From Pythium myriotylum (taxonomy: Eukaryota; Oomycota; Peronosporomycetes; Pythiales; Pythiaceae): DNA of 64,000 nt. The translations under genes and the position numbers were made by a program. The notes under the pieces were generated by a model, which was not told the DNA's origin, made no database searches, and saw nothing but the letters and a program-made list of their open reading frames with translations. Positions 45,762 to 55,538 of the stretch are shown here, piece by piece (the first letter of the stretch is position 1; each line of letters begins with the position of its first letter). The stretch covers positions 1,240,001 to 1,304,000 of the forward strand of contig JALJCQ010000022.1 of the NCBI GenBank assembly GCA_023091665.1, read 5' to 3'.

Positions 45762-47837
45762 TCATAACGACGCGAACTTCTCGCCGAGCCCACCGAAACG
45801 TTGGATGATGTACTGGCAGACACTTGGGTGCAGTGTTGGAGGGTCAAAGTGGGCAAGATACGGTTGCATACATTGGTCTGGAGATGTCGATTTGCTGCCA
45901 ACCTTCGAAACGTACTTGAGGCACAATTGACGAGAGCCAGGAGGGTCTTCGAGCGGGATATGAGCAACGATCTCTTGTGGCATCTTGGATAGTCGGCGCT
46001 TGTTCTGATCGCGTGGTTGGATTTGCGGTCGCTCTTGTCCCCTCGCACCGGCGTGATGTCCAGTGGGTGGCCTGTCTGGCAGAGTGGATGGCAGGCGTTG
46101 GTGTCGAAGTTGACGACTCGCCTTCATAATCACACCCGTCAATTCGGCGTCCTGCATGCAAAGGCGATCACGTAAGGCCGTGCGAGTCAGTTCACCGGAA
46201 GCGATGTCATGGACAGTTGCTCGTCGGTACGCTCCGAACACTTTCCCAAACCAAAAGGCGATGCTCTTGACGTCGACAGTCGACCATGGACCAAAGTCGC
46301 TTAACGTAGAACAAAAGCACTGGGCATGCGTGACGAATTGCCGTGTGTGTTCATCGAAGAACTCGTCCGCGTAAATTGAGAGGACCGTGAGTGCATCCTT
46401 GAGGCATTCGAATGGTGGCGTGCTGGGGACCCGTGGCAGCGGCAACGACGCCGAGAAATTCGTCAGATTCGTCGATTGCTCTTCGGCTTCCGCGAGCTGA
46501 CTGTCCAACGTAAATCGACCGAAGTGTAACACCGATAGTGCACATGTGCCGAACTGAAAATCGTAGAGTCGGCTCATCACTGCCGGGTGGGGCAGAAACT
46601 TCACCGCATCCGAGTCGCGTGCATCAGCCATAAATACATCAGGAGTCTTACCTGCATGTTCCAGCGAGGTGATGGCTTGGTGAACTGCCTGTTGCGGCCG
46701 AGTGGGACGAAAGCCGGATGTTCGCTCACTGGGTTCTTCGTATCGCACGAGGTCGGAGACACCGCCATTGGCGGGTACATGAAGTGACTGGGGGACTGGG
46801 GCACACACGTTGTGGATTTGTCGGACGTAACTGGCCAGCGCATGGGGGTAAGAAGCCAAGGCTTGAAGAATAGCTGGATCCAGCACGGCGGGCTGAGTCT
46901 GTGGACTTCCAGCTGCGGGTGTCGGTACACTCGGTGGCGTCGGGGCCGTTGTTGGTGCGTTGGCACGTTGGCGCTTGGACGGCCGCGTCCCTTCGCCAAT
47001 CGAGGCCAAGAGGTCCACAAAACGGGCATCACGCTCATCGTCGATCGAATCATCATCATCCTCGGCCACGTCGCGCGGGTTGGAGGCACTACCATGAGCA
47101 CTCAATGAACGCGTACGCTGCCGGGAGGTGGAAGCACGCTGAACAATTTGACAGTACCACTGCCCGAGTGTTGTACCTGGCGGTGGGGTGCGCTCCCCAT
47201 CCATGTAAAAGGCAAAGTCAATGACCGTACCGACGGGAACGGGCTGGCGAAGACCAGTGCGAGGGCAGGTCCACTCCACCGTGTCACTCGCACGAGGGGT
47301 GCTTGGCTTAGTCGTTAGGTCGCGGAGGATTGTTGGAATCGATCGCGACGCTTGGTGGTCGTTTTGACCGAGGAGTCGGTCAAGGATGGTACTGTGGACG
47401 GTGTCCAGGTCGTCCACAGTGCGCACTTCTTGCAGCAGTGTTGCAGAATGCAGCAGAAAAACTATGGCCGGTGCCACCTCGGTCGCATCGCGGTGGGGAA
47501 CTTGGACTTCGCCATGGTTTGACGAGATCGTGTAGGTCGTATTGTCGTACGCCGTGACTTGACCGTGGATCCATTCGCCATTGCGCTCAGCGACCACTGC
47601 TCGAAAGAGGAGCCAACCGGGGAGACCAGAGTCGACCTCGGCGGCTGGGACCAGACGGTTGTCAACCACCGTTGCTGGTACACGGATCGTGTCACCGCCG
47701 TTACCCTCCGAGTCCTCCAACGTACGGACACTGACTGTCGCGCCACGGCGGCGTGACGTGACCTCAGCGTACCAAGGCGCATCGAGTGGTGCGGTAGGGA
47801 CATCTGAAGGATGGAGAAGGATGATTGAACGTGGCAT
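45762..47837 (-). CDS. Gag-like protein of DIRS-type element
   Basis: A 691-residue protein from MPRSIILLHPSDVP (the frame is open to 48005). No zinc knuckle. A beta-rich N-terminal part is followed by an acidic linker (EDDDDSIDDERD), a basic RPSKRQRA motif and a helical region (FLPHPAVMSRLYDFQFGTCALSV...). Gag identity is inferred from position upstream of the RT; DIRS Gag proteins are poorly conserved in sequence. Confidence 0.72.
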   Translation of the reverse strand: MPRSIILLHPSDVPTAPLDAPWYAEVTSRRRGATVSVRTLEDSEGNGGDTIRVPATVVDNRLVPAAEVDSGLPGWLLFRAVVAERNGEWIHGQVTAYDNTTYTISSNHGEVQVPHRDATEVAPAIVFLLHSATLLQEVRTVDDLDTVHSTILDRLLGQNDHQASRSIPTILRDLTTKPSTPRASDTVEWTCPRTGLRQPVPVGTVIDFAFYMDGERTPPPGTTLGQWYCQIVQRASTSRQRTRSLSAHGSASNPRDVAEDDDDSIDDERDARFVDLLASIGEGTRPSKRQRANAPTTAPTPPSVPTPAAGSPQTQPAVLDPAILQALASYPHALASYVRQIHNVCAPVPQSLHVPANGGVSDLVRYEEPSERTSGFRPTRPQQAVHQAITSLEHAGKTPDVFMADARDSDAVKFLPHPAVMSRLYDFQFGTCALSVLHFGRFTLDSQLAEAEEQSTNLTNFSASLPLPRVPSTPPFECLKDALTVLSIYADEFFDEHTRQFVTHAQCFCSTLSDFGPWSTVDVKSIAFWFGKVFGAYRRATVHDIASGELTRTALRDRLCMQDAELTGVIMKASRQLRHQRLPSTLPDRPPTGHHAGARGQERPQIQPRDQNKRRLSKMPQEIVAHIPLEDPPGSRQLCLKYVSKVGSKSTSPDQCMQPYLAHFDPPTLHPSVCQYIIQRFGGLGEKFASL

Positions 47838-48065
47838 GTTGGTGCGAAAGGTGGCAGGCTCGGGCTTTTGTGTTGTCGGCGGACGATCGCGAACTGATCG
47901 ATCGCCCGGCAACCCTGGTAGAACGGGTGGCTCGTGCACCACTGAGGTCGTCTCTCTCAAACTTGATTGAGGAGAGGCAACCGTTGGATGTGACACGAGA
48001 ATCACCGATGACAGGGACCTCCAGCTGCTCCTGTGAAAACCAGCTTTTCACTTGCAGCCAAAAGC

Positions 48066-48728
48066 TCCATTTGTACGCCGGCAAACACCGCAGCAGTCGA
48101 TCCACTTCCCACGCTGCACAGACGTGAAGTCAACACCGACCACGTCAACGTCGAATCGAGGTGGATGGCACGCGTATACTTCGCCTGAGACGACAGAGGC
48201 GTCTGTGTTGGTCTTTACTGAGTCTGGCTTGCCCGACTTCATCCAACATGTGCCCCCGTTGTAGTTGGTCCAGGAGTATGCGAAGCAACCGAGTGTATCC
48301 TGGCACTTGTAACTGCAGTCTGTTGGGTTGGCTGCTAGCGAATTAGCAATGTCGAGACCTGGGTAGTCGGCACGTTCTTGTGGAGGCAGCAATAGCCTCA
48401 AGTCTGCAGCAGGCATACAGCGTGCTGAAGCGACCCGAGATGAGGGATCGTCTGGATCCTGGTAGTCATGGTTGTATAAGTTCGTCTGCGTGCGGCAAAA
48501 GCCTCCTGGTGTGTCCGGCGTGGTAATGAACACGAAGTTATCACACGTGACGTCGTCGAGACAAAAGCGTTCGCATTCGCTGATTGACGGGATGTCGAAA
48601 CTAGTGATCAATGGAGCGCCTTGCAAATGCAGATTCTTGAAGGGTCGCGTACACTTGCGATTGTAGAGAGCATGAACCGATTGTGGAAGCACAAATGCCA
48701 CGAGCAAAGACGGTGTCCAGAGGAGCAT
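48066..48728 (-). pseudogene. Secreted PAN/Apple-domain protein, 5' part of a gene split by a DIRS element
   Basis: Begins with a signal peptide (MLLWTPSLLVAFVLPQSVHA, start 48728). PAN domain 1: CTRPFKNLHLQGAPL...ECERFCLDDVTCDNFVF...C. PAN domain 2: DIANSLAANPTDCSYKCQDTLGCFAYSWTNYNGGTCWMKS. PAN domain 3: VDVVGVDFTSVQRGKWIDCCGVCRRTNG, where homology ends; the element then adds a few codons to a TGA at 48048. PAN modules bind carbohydrate or protein and are common in secreted oomycete proteins attached to cell-wall polymers. The remainder is at 42487-42601, so the gene is split by 5.4 kb; a protein with two and a half PAN domains could still be made. Confidence 0.82.
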
Positions 48729-48841
48729 GACCCGGGAGAAGAACTGGAAATGGCGAGCTGCTTCTCTTACCTGACTACCTGTATTGCGACAATCAACGGA
48801 TGGTGGACAGATTCTTTTCCTTTGAATCAATTCAACTAAAC

Positions 48842-49115
48842 GTGGGAGATCCACTACCACTCTTCGTATCTGTAAGTACCAGCTGTGTGATATGAAGAGT
48901 GGTAGGATCTCCCACAGGATTCCTGTTAGACTTCGACTGCAATCATACCACTCTTCATTCGTATCGCACGTGAACATCGCGCGATTAATACTGTATCCAA
49001 CGTGGACATGCACAACCTCATACGGTATCTAAAAAAACTCTCGAGGATGTGCCAATGGAGCGCGATAGGCACTACTCTTCATGCATGTAGGTACCACATG
49101 TGTGATATGGTACAG
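48842..49115. repeat. Foldback element and a diverged partial copy
   Basis: 48842-48915 is a hairpin with arms starting GTGGGAGATCC and running through CTACCACTCTTC, two gaps or mismatches, around GTAAGTACCAGCTGTGTGAT. A related sequence (CTCTTCATGCATGTAGGTACC then TGTGTGATATGG) recurs at 49074-49115. No gene lies in 48729-49155. Confidence 0.7.
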
Positions 49116-49155
49116 TAGAATGCAGGACAACTTGTCCTGAGGTTTGAACATTGTC

Positions 49156-49188
49156 CTGTGATTTGTGATTCAGAATCACAAATCACAG
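49156..49188. repeat. Perfect 16-bp-arm palindrome
   Basis: Arms CTGTGATTTGTGATTC and its exact complement around a single A. It lies in the leader of the subtilisin gene, followed by further palindromes such as AGGCCCGAGA/TCTCGGGCCT near 49257-49277. Confidence 0.88.
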
Positions 49189-49314
49189 CCAGAAAAAGGC
49201 ATGAGGTGGATCATGCATATCCACTCGGCTGTGTCTGGTCTCTCGGCGAGAGACCAGGCCCGAGAGTCTCGGGCCTCTGAACTGCACTCGAGATTTGTCT
49301 GCCGACTGGACCCA

Positions 49315-50838
49315 ATGAAGGTTGCCGCGGTTCTTGTTTCTGCGGCCCTCATTCTCTGCGATAATGTCACTGCCTCGATTGGGCCGAGAGTCACTCCACG
49401 TGTCCACCGCAAACTGCAGCATCATGGTGCTGTCAACATTATAGTCACCATGAGAGACCGCCCAAGTCTTGACTTATCCTCATCGTCCCGCCGTCTCGCT
49501 GGCACCGGCAATTCCCGCGGCGCAAAGGTTTCGGAAGTGGTGGAGAGGCTCCTCGCTCATGCAACGGTGAGCCAACAGCAAATCACGAAGCTCATGGCCC
49601 AGGAATCATCGAAACCACTGATGAGCGAGATGCGCAGCTTCTGGATCACCAATCAAGTGTTTTTTCGCGCAGCCACACTCGATCTCGTGGAAAAACTCAT
49701 AACTATGGACAGTATCGCGAGCATTGAAGAGGAAGAGATCCTTTCTCTTCCGACCACTCTGAAGCCGGTGGCACCTGCACGGTCAGAAAATCGCTCGCTC
49801 AGTTCAGTGGAACTGCCATGGGGTATCAAAGCAATCAACGCAACGGATGTATGGGCCAAAGGATACACCGGCCAAGGCGTCATTATCGGCACAATCGATA
49901 CTGGCGTGAGAGCAACGCACGAGGCACTACGAGCGAGTTTCCGTGGTGCCTACGGCTGGTTTGATCCGGAGAAGAAGGCATCACAGCCGTACGACGCGGC
50001 AGGCCACGGTACTTACATTCTGGGCACGATGGTTGGCTCGGGCGGCGTGGGTGTTGCTCCTGGGGAAAAGTGGATGGCATGTAAAGGCTGTCGTGAAGCT
50101 GGGTGCCTGTGGTCAGATTTGTTGAGTTGTGGTGAGTTCATGACATGTCCGACGGATCCAAATGGGAATAACCGAGATTGCACGAAGGCTCCAGACGTGA
50201 TTAACATCTCATGGGCTGGTGAACCGGGCGACCAAACCTACGCCGATATCATCAATACATGGTACCAGCTCGGCATCCTGACAGTCGCAGCAATCGGCAA
50301 TCAGCCTCCCGCCTGTGGCACGGCCAAGAGTCCTGGAGACCTGGCCAATCTTATTAGCGTTGGCACGACTGACCTCTACAACATCATGTCTGGCTCAGCA
50401 ACAGGCCCGTCTTGGAATGGGATGATAAAACCCGAAGTTACCGCTCCTGGGGTCGATATCATCTCCACAGCAGTCGAAGCTGACGGCGAGTACGCAATGG
50501 CTTCAGGCTCATCTATCGCTGCACCGCACGTCACAGGTATCGCGGCGCTGCTCTTGTCCGCAAAGCCGTCGCTGACTGTCGACCAACTCTTCCATCTCAT
50601 CGTGGGAAACACGAACAGAGTGTATCCTTACCACGGGATCGATCTGTTCTGTCCCAACAGGGACTTTCCCAACAACGTGTACGGCTTTGGCAGTGCTAAC
50701 GCTATACTTCCATTCCTTCGGCTTCAGCAGAAGCGTTTTCCAGGAGAATGCACCGGGCTGAATGAGAGTGCCTGTCACGACACCCTTTTGTGTGGGTGGA
50801 GCAACGTCAAACAGCAGTGTGTTCGCTGGTGGGTTTAA
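49315..50838 (+). CDS. Subtilisin-like serine protease (S8), secreted
   Basis: A 507-residue preproprotease. Signal peptide MKVAAVLVSAALILCDNVTA; an inhibitor I9-type propeptide around VNIIVTMRDRP; catalytic domain from about residue 165. Triad by motif: Asp195 (GTIDTGVRATHEA), His231 (AGHGTYILGTMVGSGG), Ser400 (ASGSSIAAPHVTG), with the oxyanion Asn329 (AAIGNQPP). All are intact. A short Cys-rich C-terminal tail (CTGLNESACHDTLLCGWSNVKQQC) may be a PSI-like or adhesion module. The start at 49315 is chosen over 49165 because it begins the signal peptide. Such proteases in oomycetes are mostly extracellular or vacuolar. Confidence 0.94.
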   Translation: MKVAAVLVSAALILCDNVTASIGPRVTPRVHRKLQHHGAVNIIVTMRDRPSLDLSSSSRRLAGTGNSRGAKVSEVVERLLAHATVSQQQITKLMAQESSKPLMSEMRSFWITNQVFFRAATLDLVEKLITMDSIASIEEEEILSLPTTLKPVAPARSENRSLSSVELPWGIKAINATDVWAKGYTGQGVIIGTIDTGVRATHEALRASFRGAYGWFDPEKKASQPYDAAGHGTYILGTMVGSGGVGVAPGEKWMACKGCREAGCLWSDLLSCGEFMTCPTDPNGNNRDCTKAPDVINISWAGEPGDQTYADIINTWYQLGILTVAAIGNQPPACGTAKSPGDLANLISVGTTDLYNIMSGSATGPSWNGMIKPEVTAPGVDIISTAVEADGEYAMASGSSIAAPHVTGIAALLLSAKPSLTVDQLFHLIVGNTNRVYPYHGIDLFCPNRDFPNNVYGFGSANAILPFLRLQQKRFPGECTGLNESACHDTLLCGWSNVKQQCVRWWV

Positions 50839-52150
50839 CAAGGATTGAAAATGGCAAAAGCCCACTCGGTCCTTTCGTGATACGCGATTTCCAAGAAGTA
50901 TTTCTTTTAATAAACGAAGATCCAGACGCGAGTATTTTTCATGCAGCTGACATGTCGCAGCTAATCGCGATGACAAAATCCTCGATCGTGTGAACCAGTT
51001 CCTGAGAATTACTGGTTGTGCGACTGGATTTCTCTTGATGCATCTTGGAAAACCGCCATGTAAAGATACTTTGATTATTATCTCGCTATATATTCTGCGG
51101 TCGCCGAAGAAGGATGAAAAAGCGTGAGATGGCGAGGATCCAATTCCGAGAACCACGCACACTGTAGCGTACAGTACGGTTCTGCTTCAGAACCCCACAC
51201 ACGTTGCAGACAGAATAGCCCACTTCACAACTGGGACGGTCTGGACCAGACCATTCCCCGTCGCCAAGTGTTCAAATTGTTTCGAAAAATATTACTAGAC
51301 CGTCTGGTTATGTTTTTCGAAACAATTTGAACGCTTGGCGACGCAACAGCGCGCAAAGTTGGAGACAAGACCACACCATACACAGTATCTCTACCCACGA
51401 CTGTGTCATTTCTTTGGAACACTTACGCAGTATCTGGATAGCTCCACAATAATCACGTGGAGGCATTCTCACAGCCATCGAGCAAGTCAAATTACTGCTA
51501 GTTCTGAATTCGCACACACCACCGATGCCTCTGCTCGTGCTACCCATGTTATTAGCCTCAGTCACGGAGGCGTCAGGCGTGATCGCGAAAACGTGTGCGC
51601 GCAACAGTACGGAGCCACCAGCCGTTGTGACAGTTATCGCGTCGATAGAAAACCCAAAAACTGAAGTTTGGAGAGTGTATCCCAAGTTCTATCAACGTGG
51701 AGGAGGTCTCTACTGAGCGAGTCTTCGTATGGGTGTCAACCTCGGAAGCTATTGAACGGATTGACAGTGTTCCAAGCGAGCTCCGCACCATGTCAGATAA
51801 GGAAAATCTTCTGTTCTTATCCCTCTACGGCGCTCACATTCGAGTTCCAATATTCTTTACAGCACAATCAAGAACGCTCCGCTCAGTCAGGGCATTGACT
51901 TTACCAGAGCCCCCTTTTTAGATGACATGTACGAATAGTGAGACTGCAAATGGCGAAGCGATTGACTCATCGCTATTACCAGTACACTAGGTGACGTGGG
52001 AGTGTCAATGGACCAAGTCCAGTTTCCGCCCTCGGTATCAAACATGTAAGTAAGAGCTTAAAGCCATTGGCGCGGTACTCGATTGCCCGAGCGTTGTGTG
52101 CTGTTAACATGTTAGTACAATTATCGCCAGGAGTGACGAAAATTCCATCG
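50839..52150. other. Intergenic with a foldback, no intact gene
   Basis: Short ORFs only. 51697-51921 (75 codons, ending RTLRSVRALTLPEPPF) may be a degraded leucine-rich repeat piece belonging with the region at 52160-52760, but this is weak. Confidence 0.4.
51259..51343. repeat. 34-bp-arm foldback
   Basis: Left arm 51259-51292 (starts CGTCGCCAAGTGTTCAAATT) and right arm 51310-51343 are reverse complements with two mismatches around a 17-nt loop. The two mismatches and long arms suggest a MITE-like or foldback element. Confidence 0.9.
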
Positions 52151-52159
52151 GAATTAAGG

Positions 52160-52760
52160 CAATAGAGAAGACTTCGTGGCCTTCAGAGTTGAAGACGCTA
52201 ACAATCTCAGAATACAATCCTCCGCTACCTGATCTCAAGCTCCCAGCGAAGCTGAAGACACTGTCCGTGGTCACTTATCTATTGGCGCGTGTTGAGTATC
52301 TCAAATGCGCTTTGCGCTCTCACTTAGGACGCTGAAGAACCAAACGCTGCCAAAGTTTGCGCGCCAATCACTCCCGGACTCGCTCCAAACGCTGTATGCA
52401 GAGTATCGATATTCACCGATGGTCTGATCAGCTCATGCCGGTGTCTACAAATTAGAATTTTCGACGAAGCCGTAGTTGATTCCGTTTACGGTGCCTTCTG
52501 GCCACCCGGGCTATCGATGTACGCGCAAGTTGCAAAACGCTACTTTTATACATCCTAATTAGTCGTTGTTATGCCCTACAGAGACTTTGGAAATGTGCCG
52601 ATCAAATCGTTCGAAGTTCGACAATCGGATATTGAGGTGTTCACGTCCGTAAAGAAGCTCAATGGAGTCACTTCTCAGAGTTCCTGCTCGCAGCCAACTG
52701 CTTCACTTCAGAGTGTGGGTGGCTTATATCTCTGCGTGATACCGGGTGAGTGACAATGTC
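52160..52760 (+). pseudogene. Degenerate leucine-rich-repeat ectodomain upstream of a pseudokinase
   Basis: In broken frames one reads SWPSELKTLTISEYNPPLPD then LPAKLKTLSV (52180-52275), SLPDSLQTLYAEY (52363-52405) and NVPIKSFEVRQSDIEVFTSVKKLN (52591-52665): LRR-like units of the LP.SL.TL.. type. Stops and frameshifts separate them. They lead directly into the TM-kinase gene at 52819, so I infer that it once had an LRR ectodomain. Individually the units are short, hence moderate confidence. Confidence 0.48.
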
Positions 52761-52818
52761 GCAAATAGCCTGTAGAAAGTGTCCACATGACGATCCCTTG
52801 TAGATGATCTTGTAGACA

Positions 52819-54195
52819 TTGTACGGCATACCAAAGACGATCTCTGAAACTTGGTTTCTAAGGGAGGAACCACAAGATGACATGGCAGATACGACATCAA
52901 ATTCACACGCGTTTGTCATTAGTTCGATGCCTGATAATAGTCGTGACGGAACAAATCTCGTGATTATAGGGCCTCGGTCCGCTGGTCGAACTGCGACGCC
53001 TGAATTCCCATCGACAACTGCAGCAGTCAGAGACGAAGAGCAGACTCGCCGCAGACAACTCACCCAAATTGGCTTAAGTGCTGCAGTGGTGGTTGTTTTA
53101 GCTCTCATGTGCTTGGGACTCCGAGCCTTCCGCTTGTCAAAACGATCCGAAGAAACTGAGACTCACAGTGGCACCAACACCTCTTCTGACGGAACGTCGA
53201 CTTCCAGTTACTCGTTACTCACGAAGGCGACCAAGAAGCGGAAGGTGTCGAAAGCCAACTCTGCACATTTTGGCATCGAAAGCGATGTGCGGAAGGACAA
53301 GACGATGTACCCATTCTTGATTGAGTTCAGCGAAATCGAGCTCGGTGAAGTCATTGCCGCCGGTGGCTATGGTGTTGTCTATCGAGCGACGTTTCAGCAC
53401 CCAATTGTTGCTGTGAAGCAGCTACTCCCGGACTCGTGGCGGGATGAGCAAACGATCACGGGATTCATGGACGAAATTCGTTTGTGCGCGAAGCTCGATC
53501 ATCCTCGAATCCTCGAATTTCACGGCATCACGTGGACTACCCAACGCAATCTGTCTATTGTAGTCGAATTTATGTGCGGAGGTGATCTCCACTCGGTTTT
53601 GCAGAGACATCCTCATCCGTCGCCGCGAGACTGGCTCGATAAGTGGTCGTCTGCGAACTTGAAACGCAAGGCGGCGATTGCGTATGATACATCGGAAGCG
53701 CTCGCGTATTTGCATTTGTTTCGAAGCCCAATCATCCATCGCGACCTCAAAGCTCGAAATATTCTGCTCGACAGAGTCGGCAACACGAAACTCAGCGGCT
53801 TCGCCATTAGTAGAGAAGTTCAAGTCGACAAGACGATGGCGGCAGAAGTTGGAACAAGCGCGTGCATCGCCCCGGAGGTTCTGCGAGGAGAACGATACAG
53901 CGAGAAAGTGGATATCTACTCCTTTGGGGTGCTGTTGGTGGAGATGGATCGGTGCGCACACCCTTTCGAGGAAGTTCTTCGAAGCTTGGTGTTGCCAAAC
54001 AGCAGTGGAGCTTTCCAGAACGCCCACTTTATTAAGGGCGTGAGCACGGGCGAGTTGCGGCCGACAGTCTCCTCTGGCTGTCCAGAGTCGATCAGGGCAA
54101 TCGCCGAACGCTGTGTCGACTTCGATCCGGGATCACGACCATCAGCGACGGAACTCAGTATCGCTCTGCGTCAGTTTACATATTGGAAGCCATGA
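52819..54195 (+). CDS. Membrane TKL pseudokinase (DFG lost)
   Basis: A 458-residue protein. TM span at about 82-103 (IGLSAAVVVVLALMCLGLRAF), basic stop-transfer and Ser/Thr linker, kinase from about residue 165: AAGGYGVV loop, VAVK lysine, HRDLKARN catalytic loop intact, but the DFG motif is replaced by SGF (KLSGFAISRE), removing the Mg-binding Asp. IAPEVLRGERYSEKVDIYSFG and the C-lobe are otherwise conserved. It is likely a catalytically dead or strongly impaired scaffold. The ectodomain is short, without the elicitin Cys pattern or a signal peptide; the degenerate LRR region upstream suggests a truncated LRR receptor. The kinase fragment at 34475 is its closest relative here. Confidence 0.78.
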   Translation: MYGIPKTISETWFLREEPQDDMADTTSNSHAFVISSMPDNSRDGTNLVIIGPRSAGRTATPEFPSTTAAVRDEEQTRRRQLTQIGLSAAVVVVLALMCLGLRAFRLSKRSEETETHSGTNTSSDGTSTSSYSLLTKATKKRKVSKANSAHFGIESDVRKDKTMYPFLIEFSEIELGEVIAAGGYGVVYRATFQHPIVAVKQLLPDSWRDEQTITGFMDEIRLCAKLDHPRILEFHGITWTTQRNLSIVVEFMCGGDLHSVLQRHPHPSPRDWLDKWSSANLKRKAAIAYDTSEALAYLHLFRSPIIHRDLKARNILLDRVGNTKLSGFAISREVQVDKTMAAEVGTSACIAPEVLRGERYSEKVDIYSFGVLLVEMDRCAHPFEEVLRSLVLPNSSGAFQNAHFIKGVSTGELRPTVSSGCPESIRAIAERCVDFDPGSRPSATELSIALRQFTYWKP

Positions 54196-54947
54196 AACAC
54201 AACAAAATTTAGATGCTGACGCACGGATCCAGTGAGCTGACGTTTCATGATCCACAACTTGACTTCCGTTAGCCTTGATATATGCGATGAGTTAACAAAT
54301 AACAAGTCAAAATGCACGCATGTATAAGTCGCGCACTGATCTCAACAACCGAACTTCCCCCTTTTCGATAAATCAATGCGAATGCGTCATTTGCTACCAT
54401 GACCAACTTTAAACGAGAATGCAAAAGCAAACAATGTGGATTAATCTCGTTTTGACTGGGGCTTTTTCTAATGCCAATTGCACTTGCCAGTTGGTCCGCC
54501 TTGTCATGCACCACGACCTCGCGCGTCGAGGGAGACATCGAGCCTAATCGGCTAGAAGATCGATGGGTGCAGGCTCCGGAAAGAACGATTGTAGCGGCTG
54601 GCTTCGGCGAGAATAATCTTGACAAGGAGGCTCGCAGCCAGCATTCAAGACACCATGTTACATGAATGATAGAAACAATGGCTAGTAAGCAATACACTGG
54701 TTCGTACAAGTAATTTCTTCTGACATCAATCACTCTGAATTTCCTTGCATGGAAGTAAGTATTCGAATGTTGACTTGCGATTCTTATGTTCATACGTTTG
54801 ACAATTTGACCCTCAAAAAACAAACTCCGAGAATACCAGGATTGAGGTATTTGTCTACGAGAATATGGCAACCTCACGTATCAGCAGTCAATCTTCTTGT
54901 ATTCCGTTCCTTCGAGAGGTTTACATAAATATTCTCCACAAAAATGG
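54196..54947. other. Intergenic with an unsupported ORF
   Basis: A 202-codon minus-strand ORF (54269-54877) has one hydrophobic stretch (VYCLLAIVSIIHVTW) but no motif, promoter or relative; treated as chance. Confidence 0.4.
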
Positions 54948-55538
54948 TCACAAGTACGCTCGCGCCGTCACGTCGTCGCTGCTAACGCGCCACGTGCGGC
55001 GGTCGTCCCACTCGTAGTGGTCCTCGCAAATGTCGTAAATGAACTCGCTCTGGATCTCCGCGTCGGCGAGTCGTGCGCGCCGCCTTTTCACTTCCATAAA
55101 GATCGCGACAGCAGAGAGAAACACGATGGCCGCGATGCCTGCCACAAGCAGCGCGACTAGCACGCCACTCGTACCGCTATCTGCAATCGTACTAGAAGAC
55201 GTGACCGACGAGCCATTGCGAGACGGAGTCGTCGGCTCACTCGGTTGGCGAGTTGGCGGAGAAGATGTCGACACCTGGGCTGGCCTGGGTGTCGTGACAA
55301 TCGTGGACGAAGCTTGGTCCTCCAACGTCAAGTTTGAAGGCGTGAAGTCCAGTTGATCTGGCGTCGGCGTTGGCGCGGGCGTCTGCTTTGGCGTCGCGAT
55401 TATCAACACGAAATCTTCACTCGACGTCGGCGTCGGTGTGGCCGAGGTGATCCCTCCACCGCTGGTGTGTTGACCATCGTCATGAGCCCACCACACCTCG
55501 GTGACTGCAGGTGTCGCGCTCGCATCAACTGACGCCAT
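54948..55538 (-). CDS. Single-pass membrane protein with Thr/Pro-rich ectodomain, no kinase
   Basis: A 196-residue protein (MASVDASATP; an ATG two codons upstream also exists). About 115 residues of Ser/Thr/Pro-rich sequence, a TM span (SGVLVALLVAGIAAIVFLSAVAIFM), a basic stop-transfer (EVKRRRARL) and a ~45-residue acidic tail (FIYDICEDHYEWDDRRTW). The stalk, TM and stop-transfer look like those of the elicitin receptors here, but the six-Cys domain is absent; an upstream exon could supply it. It lies next to, and in the same orientation as, the receptor kinase at 56006. Confidence 0.6.
   Translation of the reverse strand: MASVDASATPAVTEVWWAHDDGQHTSGGGITSATPTPTSSEDFVLIIATPKQTPAPTPTPDQLDFTPSNLTLEDQASSTIVTTPRPAQVSTSSPPTRQPSEPTTPSRNGSSVTSSSTIADSGTSGVLVALLVAGIAAIVFLSAVAIFMEVKRRRARLADAEIQSEFIYDICEDHYEWDDRRTWRVSSDDVTARAYL

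Larger units (their letters stand above)
42602..48065 (-). mobile_element. DIRS-type (tyrosine recombinase) retrotransposon
   Basis: Three overlapping or adjacent minus-strand ORFs encode Gag, RT/RNase H and a tyrosine recombinase in place of an integrase, the hallmark of the DIRS order. No DAM-methylase domain is seen, which is reminiscent of Ngaro-like members. The edges are defined by the interrupted PAN gene: AAATGGA (minus strand) is present on both sides. I did not find clear inverted or split direct terminal repeats. Confidence 0.88.

Noticed and set aside
54269..54877. 202-codon minus-strand ORF with one hydrophobic stretch
   Set aside because: AT-rich intergenic context, no family resemblance, no promoter signal.
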